Counted from the first letter of the stretch, positions 16,181 to 24,597 are shown. The stretch: DNA of 64,000 nucleotides from Catalinimonas sp038039535 (GCF_038039535.1 NZ_JBBPHP010000001.1:186001-250000); one strand, 5' to 3'. Numbers and translations are program-made. The notes: generated from the sequence alone by a model not told the origin.

Positions 16181-18370
16181 CTAGAATAATAGCTCTCTAT
16201 ACTTTGCTAATGGCCATACGGCATCATCCACTAAAAACTCCAGTTTATCTACGTGGTAGCGGATCTCATCAAAGAAACCTTCCTTGATATCTTTGTACAT
16301 GACAGCACGCTCCCGGTTATCTTCTACCTTATTAGCTTTCTTACGTGCCTCAATCATCTCATGCACCTTGCTCTTTACGATGTTCAGGTGAGCGGTGATC
16401 TCGTTGACAGTCTGAAAACCTACCGTATTCTCATGATCCAGTCCCAGGCTCTTCATATCACTGAGGGCAGAGATTAGTTCGTTCTGATAACGAAGCGTAG
16501 CGGGAATGATATGGTTGAGTGCGAGATCTCCCATGATACGGGATTCTATCTGCACCTTCATAATGTAATGCTCCCACATTATTTCCAGGCGTGCTTCCAG
16601 CTCTGCTTCTGTATAAATATTGTTTTCTACAAAAAGCTTCTTGGATTTTTCGGTAAGGTATTCGTCCAGCGCTTCCGCACTGTTGGTAATATTGGACAGC
16701 CCTCTTTTCTCGGCTTCCTGCTTCCACGCTTCGCTGTAGCCATTGCCTTCAAAGCGAATATCCTTGGATTCTTTGATATAGCGGCGTAGTACGTTGACCA
16801 GTGCCATCTCCTTTTTGTCTCCTTTCTCTATCAGTGCATCTACATCTTTCTTGAATTGCATGAGCTGGTCCGCTACGATGGTGTTCAGCACCGTCATGGC
16901 AGAAGCACTATTGGCCGATGAGCCTACCGCCCTGAACTCAAACTTATTACCCGTAAAGGCAAAGGGCGAAGTACGGTTACGGTCAGTATTATCCAGCAGT
17001 ATGGGAGGAATTTTGTCAATGCCCAGCTGCATAAATGCATTACCTCCTTTACCGGCTTCTACAGTAGCATTACTTTCCAGCTCGTCCAGCACGGTGCTGA
17101 GCTGAGAACCCAAAAATACGGATACAATAGCGGGAGGTGCTTCATTAGCACCCAGGCGGTGATCATTACCAGCAGAGGCAATAGAAGCTCTCAACAAGCC
17201 ATTATGCTCATGTACTGCCTTAATGGTATTGATAAAGAAAGCCAGAAACTGAAGATTGTCCTCTGTTTTAGAGCTGGGAGCCAGCAGGTTTTTGCCGGTG
17301 CTGGTGATCAGTGACCAGTTGTTGTGTTTTCCACTACCATTGATTCCTGCGAAGGGCTTTTCATGCAGCAGTACCTTAAGCTCATGCCTTTCAGCAATCT
17401 TCTCCATGAGGTCCATCAGCAATTGGTTATGGTCTACCGCCAGGTTAATTTCTTCAAACATGGGGGCGCACTCAAACTGACGGGGAGCTACTTCATTGTG
17501 GCGGGTACGAATCGGTATACCCAGCTTATGTGCTTCTACTTCCAGATCTACCATAAAGTTATGCACCCGGGTAGGGATGGAGCCAAAGTAATGGTCTTCC
17601 AACTGCTGACCTTTTGCTGAAGAATGGCCAAACACGGTTCTGCCGGAAAGCACCAGGTCGGGACGTACCCGGAAAAGTGCCCGGTCAATCAGGAAATACT
17701 CCTGCTCAATGCCTAAGGAGGCTTTTACCTGAGTCACATTTTTGTCAAAATATTCCTGACAAATGGTGGTCGCCGCCTTGTCTACAAAAGCCATTGCTTT
17801 GAGTAAAGGAGTTTTGTAATCAAGGGCTTCGCCGGTATAGGAGACGAAGATGGTAGGAATGCAGAGCGTTTTGGCGCTGCCGTTTTCCATGATAAATGCC
17901 GGAGAAGTAGGGTCCCAGGCGGTATAGCCGCGTGCCTCAAAGGTATTGCGTAATCCACCACTGGGAAAAGAAGAAGCATCTGGCTCCTGCTGCACAAGCG
18001 CAGAACCTTTAAACTTTTCCATATGGCGCCCCTGTATGTCCGGCTCAAAGAATGAATCGTGTTTTTCGGCAGTAGCGCCGGTCAAAGGCTGAAACCAGTG
18101 CGTATAATGCGTCACTCCCCGGGAGATGGCCCAGGATTTCATGGCGGATGCTACCGCATCGGCTACATGAGTTTCAATTTTGGCGCCCCTCTCAATCGCC
18201 ATGATCAGCGATTCGTAGATGTCGGCAGAAAGTACCCGGCGCATGGTTTCTTTGTCAAACACATTCTGGCCGAAATACTCAGAGATTTTGTCAGATGGTA
18301 ATTTCACTGGTACAGGCTTTCTGTCCAGGGTCTTTTCCAATGCTTTGAAACGAAAATTGGTTGATTGCAT
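16181..18370 (-). CDS. glnN: Glutamine synthetase type III
   Basis: 729 residues, the length of the GSIII family (about 700-730) and much longer than GSI or GSII. It makes glutamine from glutamate, ammonia and ATP in the cytoplasm. The GSIII-specific N-terminus (YFGQNVFDKETMRRVL), the SLGIEQEYFLID metal-ligand segment, KPFAGINGSGKHNNWS and NDHRLGANEAPPAIVS are all visible. The type III enzyme is the usual form in Bacteroidota. It appears monocistronic: terminator at 16129-16155 and about 316 bases of upstream sequence. No PII-type regulator is adjacent. Confidence 0.96.
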   Translation of the reverse strand: MQSTNFRFKALEKTLDRKPVPVKLPSDKISEYFGQNVFDKETMRRVLSADIYESLIMAIERGAKIETHVADAVASAMKSWAISRGVTHYTHWFQPLTGATAEKHDSFFEPDIQGRHMEKFKGSALVQQEPDASSFPSGGLRNTFEARGYTAWDPTSPAFIMENGSAKTLCIPTIFVSYTGEALDYKTPLLKAMAFVDKAATTICQEYFDKNVTQVKASLGIEQEYFLIDRALFRVRPDLVLSGRTVFGHSSAKGQQLEDHYFGSIPTRVHNFMVDLEVEAHKLGIPIRTRHNEVAPRQFECAPMFEEINLAVDHNQLLMDLMEKIAERHELKVLLHEKPFAGINGSGKHNNWSLITSTGKNLLAPSSKTEDNLQFLAFFINTIKAVHEHNGLLRASIASAGNDHRLGANEAPPAIVSVFLGSQLSTVLDELESNATVEAGKGGNAFMQLGIDKIPPILLDNTDRNRTSPFAFTGNKFEFRAVGSSANSASAMTVLNTIVADQLMQFKKDVDALIEKGDKKEMALVNVLRRYIKESKDIRFEGNGYSEAWKQEAEKRGLSNITNSAEALDEYLTEKSKKLFVENNIYTEAELEARLEIMWEHYIMKVQIESRIMGDLALNHIIPATLRYQNELISALSDMKSLGLDHENTVGFQTVNEITAHLNIVKSKVHEMIEARKKANKVEDNRERAVMYKDIKEGFFDEIRYHVDKLEFLVDDAVWPLAKYRELLF

Positions 18371-18687
18371 ATTGTATATTAGTATAAATATTCAAAGCTA
18401 AAATTTTTCCAATGAACTGGAAATTCGTGTTCAAATCTTTTTTTATTCTCACCATCTAATCCGGAACAGAGGCTATCCTCATAAAAAACGGAAGGCTGTC
18501 AGGCTTTATCCTAAGCACCCTGCTCTGCCTAAACGCTGGTGCACGGCGTAGTAAAGTTCCTTAAAAACAAATAAAACATCAACGGGTAAGCGACAGCAAA
18601 TAAGGAATGTGACAAATTTATTTTGCCCTGATTTTCAGTGAGGAAATGCAAGCATAGCTTTTAAAGTGCGAAGTTTCAGAGAAGCAA
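18371..18687. promoter_or_regulatory. Upstream region of glnN
   Basis: 317 bases with no gene. Reading toward glnN on the minus strand, TAGCTTTG (18400 to 18393) fits the Bacteroidota -7 element, 22 bases upstream of the start codon. I do not see a TTTG at the usual -33 spacing. The remaining sequence has no clear riboswitch or repeat. Confidence 0.4.
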
Positions 18688-19767
18688 CTACTCTTTTTTA
18701 TTCTGCATGCGCTTCTCCGGTTCCAGCAGCGTGTCCGTATCGCCCAGTACATCTTCTACGTACAGCATTTTTACCGCTACCATCACCAAAGCAAAGATAG
18801 GCGTAGCCAGTACCAGCCCCAACACACCAGTAAATACGCCCAGCACCAGCTGAGCGACCAGTACCATTGCCATCGGCAGCGAAATCTGGTGACGCTGTAT
18901 CATGGGTGTGAGGAAATTACTCTCTACGATCTGGGCCACGATATAAACCAGCGCGGTAAGCAGCATTTTGTGCAAGCCCAGCGGAGCAGCCACCAGTACT
19001 CCCAGCAATAAAGCGATCAGCGGCCCGAAGTTAGGCACAAAGGCCAGAATACCGGCGATAATCCCCAGGATGAGTGCCAGCGGAACACCGATCAGCCATA
19101 AACCCAGCCAGGTAAAGACCGCTACGATCAGCATGGACAGCAGCTTACCGGCCAGCCAGCTCCGCAAAGTGACACCCAGCGTATCCAGTACTTCCTTGGC
19201 CCGTTTTCTCCGGGCTTTGGGAATCAGGTGGAGGAGTCCCTGCTGATAAGGTTTGGGGCCGGCGGTGATCAGGAAACCCATGAACAGTATGATATAGATA
19301 TCGCCCAGCACACCGAATACGCCAAAGACTGCCGAGAAGAATCTGCCCGAATTGCTCTGTAGCTTCTGCTGAATGTCGTTGCGCTCCAGGTATTGAATCA
19401 CCTCATCGCCCCAGGAGGTTTGCCGGAATTGCTGCCGGGCTTCCTGCAATGAATTAGGAAGCTGCTGGCTCAGTTCCTGAAACTGATGACTGATGTAAGG
19501 ACTGAGCGCCCAGCCTATGCCACCCAGCAATATAAAGAAGCCGATGACTGAGATAAGTACCGCCCAACCCCGGGAAAGAGACGTACGATGGGCGATCCAG
19601 CGACCGATGCCCCTGAAAAAAGCGGCAACTAATATGGCAGCGATGATGATCAGTATGACACGAAAAACAGCACCCAGGAATAAGATAAGGAGTACTAGGG
19701 CACTGATGATACCCGTAGCGACTAATACTTTCCGGGGGAAGCTATAGCTTTCAGAAGAAGATGACAT
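18688..19767 (-). CDS. AI-2E family transporter (PerM-like permease)
   Basis: 359 residues with about seven to eight membrane segments: two N-terminal pairs, a soluble middle region (about 85-150, rich in Q and N helices) and a C-terminal bundle with ALILGIIAGILAFVPNFGPLIALL, the family's hallmark. The family (PF01594) includes TqsA, implicated in autoinducer-2 export, and sodium/proton exchangers, so the substrate is not certain. Upstream of it on the same strand lies a 78-residue gene, 91 bases away. Confidence 0.88.
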   Translation of the reverse strand: MSSSSESYSFPRKVLVATGIISALVLLILFLGAVFRVILIIIAAILVAAFFRGIGRWIAHRTSLSRGWAVLISVIGFFILLGGIGWALSPYISHQFQELSQQLPNSLQEARQQFRQTSWGDEVIQYLERNDIQQKLQSNSGRFFSAVFGVFGVLGDIYIILFMGFLITAGPKPYQQGLLHLIPKARRKRAKEVLDTLGVTLRSWLAGKLLSMLIVAVFTWLGLWLIGVPLALILGIIAGILAFVPNFGPLIALLLGVLVAAPLGLHKMLLTALVYIVAQIVESNFLTPMIQRHQISLPMAMVLVAQLVLGVFTGVLGLVLATPIFALVMVAVKMLYVEDVLGDTDTLLEPEKRMQNKKE

Positions 19768-19858
19768 GCGTAGAAGTTTAAAAAATAGTTTGTTTTCGGT
19801 CTACCAAGCTAACCTGATAAGGAAAGGATGGTTTTGAAAAGGGGGAAAAGCTATCTTA

Positions 19859-20095
19859 CTAATAAGTCTTGCCAATGAAAAACTGTATCAATTGTTTGGT
19901 TCGGGTAATCATTTCTTCAGCATCAAGGGGTTCCGATAATAGCTGATTAATTCTGTTGCTGCTGAGTGTTGGAAAAGTCTGTTTTATGGCCTCAGGCTGA
20001 TCGGTAGACTGTCGTTTGATGTTGACCATGATGGATTCCAGTTGTGCTATGGTATCTTCTATTTCAGTGCGCGAAAATTGGGCATGTTCTTTCAT
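19859..20095 (-). CDS. Small helical protein of unknown function
   Basis: 78 residues, predicted all-helical (RTEIEDTIAQLESIMVNIKRQ, then LDAEEMITRTKQLIQFFIG), no signal peptide, no family recognised. It precedes the AI-2E transporter gene on the same strand and may share its transcript. The mixed charge and regular heptad-like spacing suggest a small soluble regulator or partner, but this is a guess. Confidence 0.6.
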   Translation of the reverse strand: MKEHAQFSRTEIEDTIAQLESIMVNIKRQSTDQPEAIKQTFPTLSSNRINQLLSEPLDAEEMITRTKQLIQFFIGKTY

Positions 20096-20166
20096 AGGTA
20101 TGAGCTTTAAGCTTGTTGAAACGGCATAAACCCGAAGTGAGTTCTTAACTATACCTCACTCCACCT

Positions 20167-20199
20167 ACCGCAAGTTTGAGCGAAGCGGTAACTTGTGGT
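20167..20199. repeat. Palindromic intergenic repeat, copy A
   Basis: Ten-base arms ACCGCAAGTT (20167-20176) and AACTTGTGGT (20190-20199), with a single G-U, enclose a loop containing GAGCGAAGCG. It matches the copy at 21417-21448 almost base for base in the arms and in the flanking CCACCT. Confidence 0.75.
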
Positions 20200-20219
20200 T
20201 CTTCTCACATTCTAGCTTG

Positions 20220-20250
20220 CCTTCAAGTTACGCTTCGCTAAACTTGAAGG
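20220..20250. repeat. Palindromic intergenic repeat, copy B
   Basis: Perfect ten-base arms CCTTCAAGTT and AACTTGAAGG enclose ACGCTTCGCTA, the same core as copy A but read in the opposite direction. Copies A and B lie back to back, 20 bases apart, just downstream of the SEFIR/TIR gene. Confidence 0.7.
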
Positions 20251-20311
20251 AGAAAATGTTTTTAAAAATGGAGAGGAATATATATTTACATTAGATCATC
20301 AGCACTCAAAT

Positions 20312-21337
20312 TTATTGTCTAAACCTTTTGCTTTTCTCTTTCTTAATTTCCTCAATAATGAATAAAAAAGCTGATTGAACAATTTCTCTTGAGTTATAAC
20401 TTTCTTTATTCAAGAGCCAAACAATTTCTTTTTTATAATTCAAATCAATATGGTAACGTTTCTCATTTACTATTTTAGGTTCATTGATAGGAAAATAACC
20501 TGACCTGCTTTTTAATCTTACAACCCCATTCCAGTATCGGACTAATAAGATGGAATTTTTAGTGCTATTAACATATGCCGTTCTCCAATAAAAGCTTGCT
20601 GAATATCCTAATGCATGTACAATTATAGATTCATAATCGTCACTCTCACACACAAAAGGAATATCTGTAGTACTCTTATATAATGTTACTTTTTCCTTAA
20701 TTAAAGAATTAAGTTTTTGAGTCTCGCTTCTAAATATTTCTACTCCTTTTGGTGAATCCAAAATTGAATCAATCTCCTTATTAATTTTTTCTTCATCCAA
20801 TAATGAGTTTGCTATATCAATGATAGGATCAATATCATTTTTAGAAAAGTTAGGAATTTTCCCAAGTTTGGGCTTTTCTAACAAAGTTTTTTCATAAATT
20901 ATCCTGGTTAAGTCATATAGTTTATTGATGAAAAGATTGTCATCATCCATTTGGTGATACACTTTAGATTTTAAAAATTTAGGAGCAGAAATATTCAGTG
21001 ACCCTTTTCTTAGAATAGGTATAAACTTAACCTTAGAAATAGGAGATTCAAAAATCTCTTGAGTAATCATTGAAGTTTCATAACCTACGCCACTTTTTCT
21101 TCCTTCAGCTTTTAATTTATAATCTGGTGTTAAAATAATTAAAACTTTATCAGCTTCTTCAATAGAGCTTTCCATAAAATATGTCAAATCTTTACCTGCA
21201 CTCAATTCAAACTGATCAAGTATAACATTGATACCAAATTTTTCAATCAAGTTCTTTGCTAAATTAAGCACCCATTCTTGATGTTCAGGACTGTCCCATG
21301 AATATGAAATAAATACTGTTTTTCTTTTATTGCTCAT
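20312..21337 (-). CDS. SEFIR/TIR-domain protein with unknown C-terminal domain
   Basis: 341 residues. Residues 5-150 form a SEFIR/TIR_2 type domain: VFISYSWDSPEHQEW, NVILDQFELSAGKDL, KVLIILTPDYKLKAEGRKSGVGYETSM (E87 is a candidate for the catalytic Glu of NAD-cleaving TIR domains) and FIPIL. The C-terminal 190 residues (including SIIVHALGYSASFYWRTAY) match no family I know and may be the sensor. Bacterial TIR/SEFIR proteins often act in anti-phage defence by degrading NAD or signalling, but no partner gene such as a ThsA-like effector is adjacent. The gene is A+T-rich relative to its neighbours and bracketed by palindromic repeats, which suggests transfer. Confidence 0.82.
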   Translation of the reverse strand: MSNKRKTVFISYSWDSPEHQEWVLNLAKNLIEKFGINVILDQFELSAGKDLTYFMESSIEEADKVLIILTPDYKLKAEGRKSGVGYETSMITQEIFESPISKVKFIPILRKGSLNISAPKFLKSKVYHQMDDDNLFINKLYDLTRIIYEKTLLEKPKLGKIPNFSKNDIDPIIDIANSLLDEEKINKEIDSILDSPKGVEIFRSETQKLNSLIKEKVTLYKSTTDIPFVCESDDYESIIVHALGYSASFYWRTAYVNSTKNSILLVRYWNGVVRLKSRSGYFPINEPKIVNEKRYHIDLNYKKEIVWLLNKESYNSREIVQSAFLFIIEEIKKEKSKRFRQ

Positions 21338-21416
21338 TCTTTATAAAATTGATTACCACCAAACTTTAGCCCGCTCCAAGTTAGATTTTACATTCCAAAC
21401 TGAACTAAACCCACCT

Positions 21417-21448
21417 ACCGCAAGTTTAGCGCTAGCGTAACTTGTGGT
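21417..21448. repeat. Palindromic intergenic repeat, copy C
   Basis: Arms ACCGCAAGTT (21417-21426) and AACTTGTGGT (21439-21448) enclose TAGCGCTAGCGT. It lies upstream of the SEFIR/TIR gene, with copies A and B downstream, and shares the CCACCT flank with copy A. Confidence 0.75.
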
Positions 21449-22001
21449 CCTTGTCTTTAAGGGAAGTTTGCCTCCACGTACCTTTAAACCTCAAAAAGAT
21501 ACAGGAATTATTAAATTTTACCAATCCCTACAAAAGGGCATTTTCACCCTTTTTCATTTTTCTGCATTGCGCCTTTTTTCAGCAAGTAAGAAGGGCGTGC
21601 TATTCTTTTCATCAGGTGGAAAAAATGGTAAATCAAGGCTGCATGTCCACTGATCCTGCCGGAAAAATGCCTGCGCAGTTTTCCTGAATCTTTTTTCTTA
21701 CATCAACCATACACCAGCAGGGCTGCGGCACCTCTTTTCCCTATGGAAAAAGGCTTGCGCAACTTTACATCACCATTTTTCCTCAGGAAAAATGCTTGTG
21801 CAATTCTCCCCAAGCTCTTTTCCGGGCGTCTCACTGCTTCCGCAAATTTTCTTAAGCTTATTTCCGGGTGGATGAGTGCTGCTGCGGCATGCAGGAAGAT
21901 GAATTTTCTGCGGATGTAAGCTTTTCATATTGGCGCAATAGTAAAAGTTAGGGAGAAGTAGGAATTTCATCTTTACAATAAACTTTTCAACCACAAAGCT
22001 T
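21449..22001. repeat. Gene-free stretch with degenerate direct repeats
   Basis: No convincing gene. Three similar 20-base units occur: GGAAAAATGCCTGCGCAGTT (21661-21680), GGAAAAAGGCTTGCGCAACT (21745-21764) and GGAAAAATGCTTGTGCAATT (21786-21805). They are separated by TTTTCC-rich sequence that could pair with the GGAAAA ends. Short open frames on the plus strand here look like non-coding frames. Function is unknown. Confidence 0.5.
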
Positions 22002-22652
22002 ATGGTAAAGAAGAAGAATATCCCCCAGCGGATAGAAGATGTGAGGCTGTTGATCTACGGAACGATGAACCAGCCCCTTGTAAGTGAAGAAATGGCCAAA
22101 CTTGGCTATTCCTTCAAGGAAATGCAGAAAGCACAGGCGATGGTAGATAAGGTGACGAAGCTACAGACCGAAAAGTCCAGCAAGTATGCTTCCCAGTATA
22201 GTGCCTCGGAGCGCTACAAGGAGGATCAGGCAGCCGCCTGGGAGTTGTATAACTATCATATACGCTCCGCCAAGCTGGCCTTTCGCCGTGACATTATTAT
22301 GCGGAAGCAACTGCAACTGGATATGCCCCGCAAGCGTAGTCTTGCCGGATGTATAGAGCAGGCAAGCTATTTCTATGGCACGCTACAGCAGATGCCGGAA
22401 CACTTTGGCAAAATGGGTGTTACTGCCGAAGAACTGGCGCAGGCACAGGCCATGATGGAAGCCCTGGCCGATGCCCATCGCCACTATAAAGGTTTGCAGG
22501 GAGAAGCTCAGATGGCTACCCAGACCCGCAACATCGCTATGAAAGAGCTGGATGCCTGGGTACGCAGGTTTAACAAAGCCGCCCGCCTTGCCCTGCATGA
22601 GCACGACCAGTTACTGGAAGGCTTAGGGCTGCTGGTAAGGAGTAAAGTTTAG
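22002..22652 (+). CDS. Helical protein made of two similar halves
   Basis: 216 residues with no signal peptide and no family I recognise. The halves resemble each other: residues about 10-100 (IEDVRLLIYGTM ... FKEMQKAQAMVDKV ... ELYNYHIRSAKLAFRRD) and about 115-205 (CIEQASYFYGTL ... AEELAQAQAMMEAL ... ELDAWVRRFNKAARLALHEH). The shared pattern is a helix, AQAM, a long helix and a basic helix ending AxLAxxxx. This indicates internal duplication. Cytoplasmic and probably structural or nucleic-acid associated; this is speculation. It is monocistronic. Confidence 0.65.
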   Translation: MVKKKNIPQRIEDVRLLIYGTMNQPLVSEEMAKLGYSFKEMQKAQAMVDKVTKLQTEKSSKYASQYSASERYKEDQAAAWELYNYHIRSAKLAFRRDIIMRKQLQLDMPRKRSLAGCIEQASYFYGTLQQMPEHFGKMGVTAEELAQAQAMMEALADAHRHYKGLQGEAQMATQTRNIAMKELDAWVRRFNKAARLALHEHDQLLEGLGLLVRSKV

Positions 22653-22661
22653 TATTGATTG

Positions 22662-22903
22662 AGATCTGGCAGATTTCTGAAATCCGTATGTGATTAACAC
22701 AGGAAAACATCCTTTATATTTGTCATTCAGAAAGAATCGCAACGGCGAACCGTCTTGCTGATTGTTAGATAAGAAACTTGTTTAGCGATGTTTAATTAGG
22801 CGCTTTGATGTTAATTAAATGACATCCAAGCCAAGTTTAAAAAGATTTCTCCTGAAAGACATAATGAGACGCTCATATCACATACCTAAAATCTGCCAGA
22901 TCT
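22662..22903. repeat. 242-base non-coding unit with terminal inverted repeats
   Basis: A perfect 15-base inverted repeat, AGATCTGGCAGATTT (22662-22676) and AAATCTGCCAGATCT (22889-22903), bounds the unit. A second inner pair GTATGTGAT / ATCACATAC (22687-22695, 22877-22885) extends the symmetry. No gene is inside. It resembles a miniature inverted-repeat element or a large folded RNA. No clear target duplication is visible at its edges. The rest of the gap, 22904-23041, is unassigned. Confidence 0.55.
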
Positions 22904-23041
22904 TCTCCTCACATTTTGAGCCAATTTAAAACGTGAATAATTGCTGTTGTTGTGCCATTTCTATTTACCACTCAGCCATTATCTAAAGTGTACTGTAATT
23001 AATATGGCTATTGGGGATATGAACATTAAACGTGCTTACTC

Positions 23042-23347
23042 ATGAACTATGTACAAGAACAACAAAAGAGGTTAATGAAAGAAAAACTTCTATGTAAAGC
23101 AGAACTTACAGACAAGGATTTCGGGGATATTATTTACTCATACCAGACTGCATCAGGTAACTCAATGGGGTCAGGTAAAATAATGGGTATTCTTAATTTT
23201 TTAAAAGAAGGTAATTCAGTAACACTTTTTCATGAAGATGGAAAAACTGAAAAGATCAAAGACAAATTTGATCTTGCAAATTTAATTAAATCCATTGATA
23301 GTCTAATTGACATAACTTCAAGCAGGTTTTTTAAAGAGTATTTTTAA
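23042..23347 (+). CDS. Orphan small protein, possible immunity-type gene
   Basis: 101 residues, soluble, acidic and basic patches mixed, no family recognised. It has a central segment (DFGDIIYSYQTASGNSMGSGKIMGIL) and ends in helices (LANLIKSIDSLIDI). It is A+T-rich like the neighbouring small genes but on the opposite strand. Its size and place at the end of the toxin-immunity array suggest it may be a related cassette gene. Confidence 0.5.
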   Translation: MNYVQEQQKRLMKEKLLCKAELTDKDFGDIIYSYQTASGNSMGSGKIMGILNFLKEGNSVTLFHEDGKTEKIKDKFDLANLIKSIDSLIDITSSRFFKEYF

Positions 23348-23378
23348 ACTAATTCATTTGATTGTGAAGGGCAGTTTC

Positions 23379-23714
23379 CTACCAAGGGATGTAATGATAC
23401 TCTGTTCCGCTTTTACTTATAAATTTTTCAGAGGAGAGAATGGTAAACCTTTTTGTTACCTCAAATCTCGAACCTTTATCAAAGACCAACTCTATCTCAT
23501 TTCCATTTATCAATAGATTAGCGTGCCTTTTCTCTTTTAATAATTCCTGCCTTGCAAATTTTGGATTATTTGATTTGCTAAAAGTCATTACAAACCCTCC
23601 CTTTCTAAACCAAAGAGCTGTATACACATCCTTTCTAATCACATTTCCAGCGTGCAAATCTTCATAGTGGAAAGGCTCTGAAATATAGTAACCTGATTCC
23701 TCAATTATCTTCAT
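23379..23714 (-). CDS. Small orphan protein in the immunity-like array
   Basis: 111 residues, soluble, beta-rich by pattern (alternating hydrophobic: VYTALWFRKGGFVMTFSK, NEIELVFDKGSRFEVTKRFTIL). No family recognised. It is the last minus-strand gene of the series of small genes downstream of the toxin-tipped protein, and its size and A+T-rich composition fit an immunity protein. The function is inferred from position only. Confidence 0.55.
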   Translation of the reverse strand: MKIIEESGYYISEPFHYEDLHAGNVIRKDVYTALWFRKGGFVMTFSKSNNPKFARQELLKEKRHANLLINGNEIELVFDKGSRFEVTKRFTILSSEKFISKSGTEYHYIPW

Positions 23715-23767
23715 TCAACAAATTGATTTATGAGCTGCGAATACAATTGCTTTAATATGGAGATGAG

Positions 23768-23995
23768 TTATATTTCCACGTGTCTTGATTGATATTTTGA
23801 AGGAGATTGCTGAATTTTTCTTGCTAAATTTTCAATATACTTTTCACCATATTTATAATATTCTTCAATTTCCGAAGGTTTTAAAACTACATTTATTTCA
23901 AAAATGCCAACACTTCCGCAGACAGCAGACAATATTAATTTCTCTGCTTTCTTATAAAGAGAATAATCCCACTTCTTATCGATAATTTTATCCAT
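23768..23995 (-). CDS. Small orphan protein, paralogue of the gene at 24257-24496
   Basis: 75 residues. The N-terminus KKWDYSLYKK ... LILSAVCGSVGIFEINVVL aligns with NNWDFILYKT ... FVLNVVFSSSMVDFSRSFKL of the 79-residue gene at 24257-24496: W-D-aromatic-x-L-Y-K followed by two matching strands and a C-terminal helix. The two are therefore probably duplicated members of one family, as expected of an immunity array. The start overlaps the end of the frame at 23935-24147. Confidence 0.55.
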   Translation of the reverse strand: MDKIIDKKWDYSLYKKAEKLILSAVCGSVGIFEINVVLKPSEIEEYYKYGEKYIENLARKIQQSPSKYQSRHVEI

Positions 23996-24147
23996 TTGTA
24001 GATTTTAGAAACTCTAGCAGGAAGGTGTGTTCTTAAAATCCCACCATCAGACCGAATAGTTTTGATAAGATATAAATCTGTGCTGTAGCCAATACCTATC
24101 TCTACTTCATTGTTATCATGATCACAAAACTTAAATTTCCTTATCAT
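23935..24147 (-). CDS. Short orphan frame, possibly a gene remnant
   Basis: 70 residues. The first 50 residues look like a natural small beta protein (CDHDNNEVEIGIGYSTDLYL), but the last 20 (KLSIRSGIILFIRKQRN) overlap the start of the next gene in another frame. It may be a C-terminally truncated immunity gene in which a downstream gene has replaced the end. Kept at low confidence. Confidence 0.35.
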   Translation of the reverse strand: MIRKFKFCDHDNNEVEIGIGYSTDLYLIKTIRSDGGILRTHLPARVSKIYKWIKLSIRSGIILFIRKQRN

Positions 24148-24168
24148 TTCAAAATATATTCAATAGGT

Positions 24169-24213
24169 ACTAATCTATCTACAACAAGTTTGAGCAAAGT
24201 GGAAGAGGGTATT
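24169..24213. repeat. Degenerate palindromic repeat, copy D
   Basis: CTATCTACAACAAGTTTGAG, followed by CAAAGTGGAAGAGGGTA, is recognisably related to copy A (CAAGTTTGAGCgAAGc core) but has lost the second arm. It lies between two small genes of the array. Confidence 0.5.
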
Positions 24214-24256
24214 TTATAAAAGACATGCCGTATCAGGAAGAGCAAGCTTATATTTT

Positions 24257-24496
24257 TTACATCTTTATTACTGGAACAATTTCTCGGTCTTTAAATACTT
24301 CATAATTGCTTCTTATTTGTTCTGATAATTGCTTGAGACCTTCAAAATCTAGGCTTGCTTCCTCATTGGTAAGTTTAAAACTCCTGGAAAAATCTACCAT
24401 GCTGGATGAAAAAACAACATTCAAAACAAAACCATGGTTAGTCTTGTACAAAATGAAGTCCCAGTTATTTTTAGCCACTTTTTCTAATACTTTCAT
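24257..24496 (-). CDS. Small orphan protein of the immunity-like array
   Basis: 79 residues, soluble. Shares the W-D-aromatic-x-L-Y-K opening and strand pattern with the 75-residue gene at 23768-23995. Flanked on each side by degenerate copies of the palindromic repeat (24169-24213 and 24557-24597), which makes it look like an inserted cassette. No catalytic motif is visible. Role inferred as immunity or orphan immunity. Confidence 0.55.
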   Translation of the reverse strand: MKVLEKVAKNNWDFILYKTNHGFVLNVVFSSSMVDFSRSFKLTNEEASLDFEGLKQLSEQIRSNYEVFKDREIVPVIKM

Positions 24497-24556
24497 CTTT
24501 ATAAATCTTTTACTGTATAATCAATATCAAGCTGCATACCTTCAGTTTTAATAATA

Positions 24557-24597
24557 ATCTACCTACCGCGTTTGAGCGAAGCAGAAAAGGGTAGTTA
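24557..24597. repeat. Degenerate palindromic repeat, copy E
   Basis: ATCTACCTACCGCGTTTGAG followed by CGAAGCAGAAAAGGGTAG. It shares the ACCTACCGC start of copies A and C and the GAGCGAAGC core, and its AGGGTA end matches copy D. The second arm is lost. Confidence 0.5.

Noticed and set aside
21442..21687. Plus-strand frames of 69 and 81 codons in the repeat-rich gap
   Set aside because: Two frames overlap each other, their content follows the repeats, and no protein pattern is visible.
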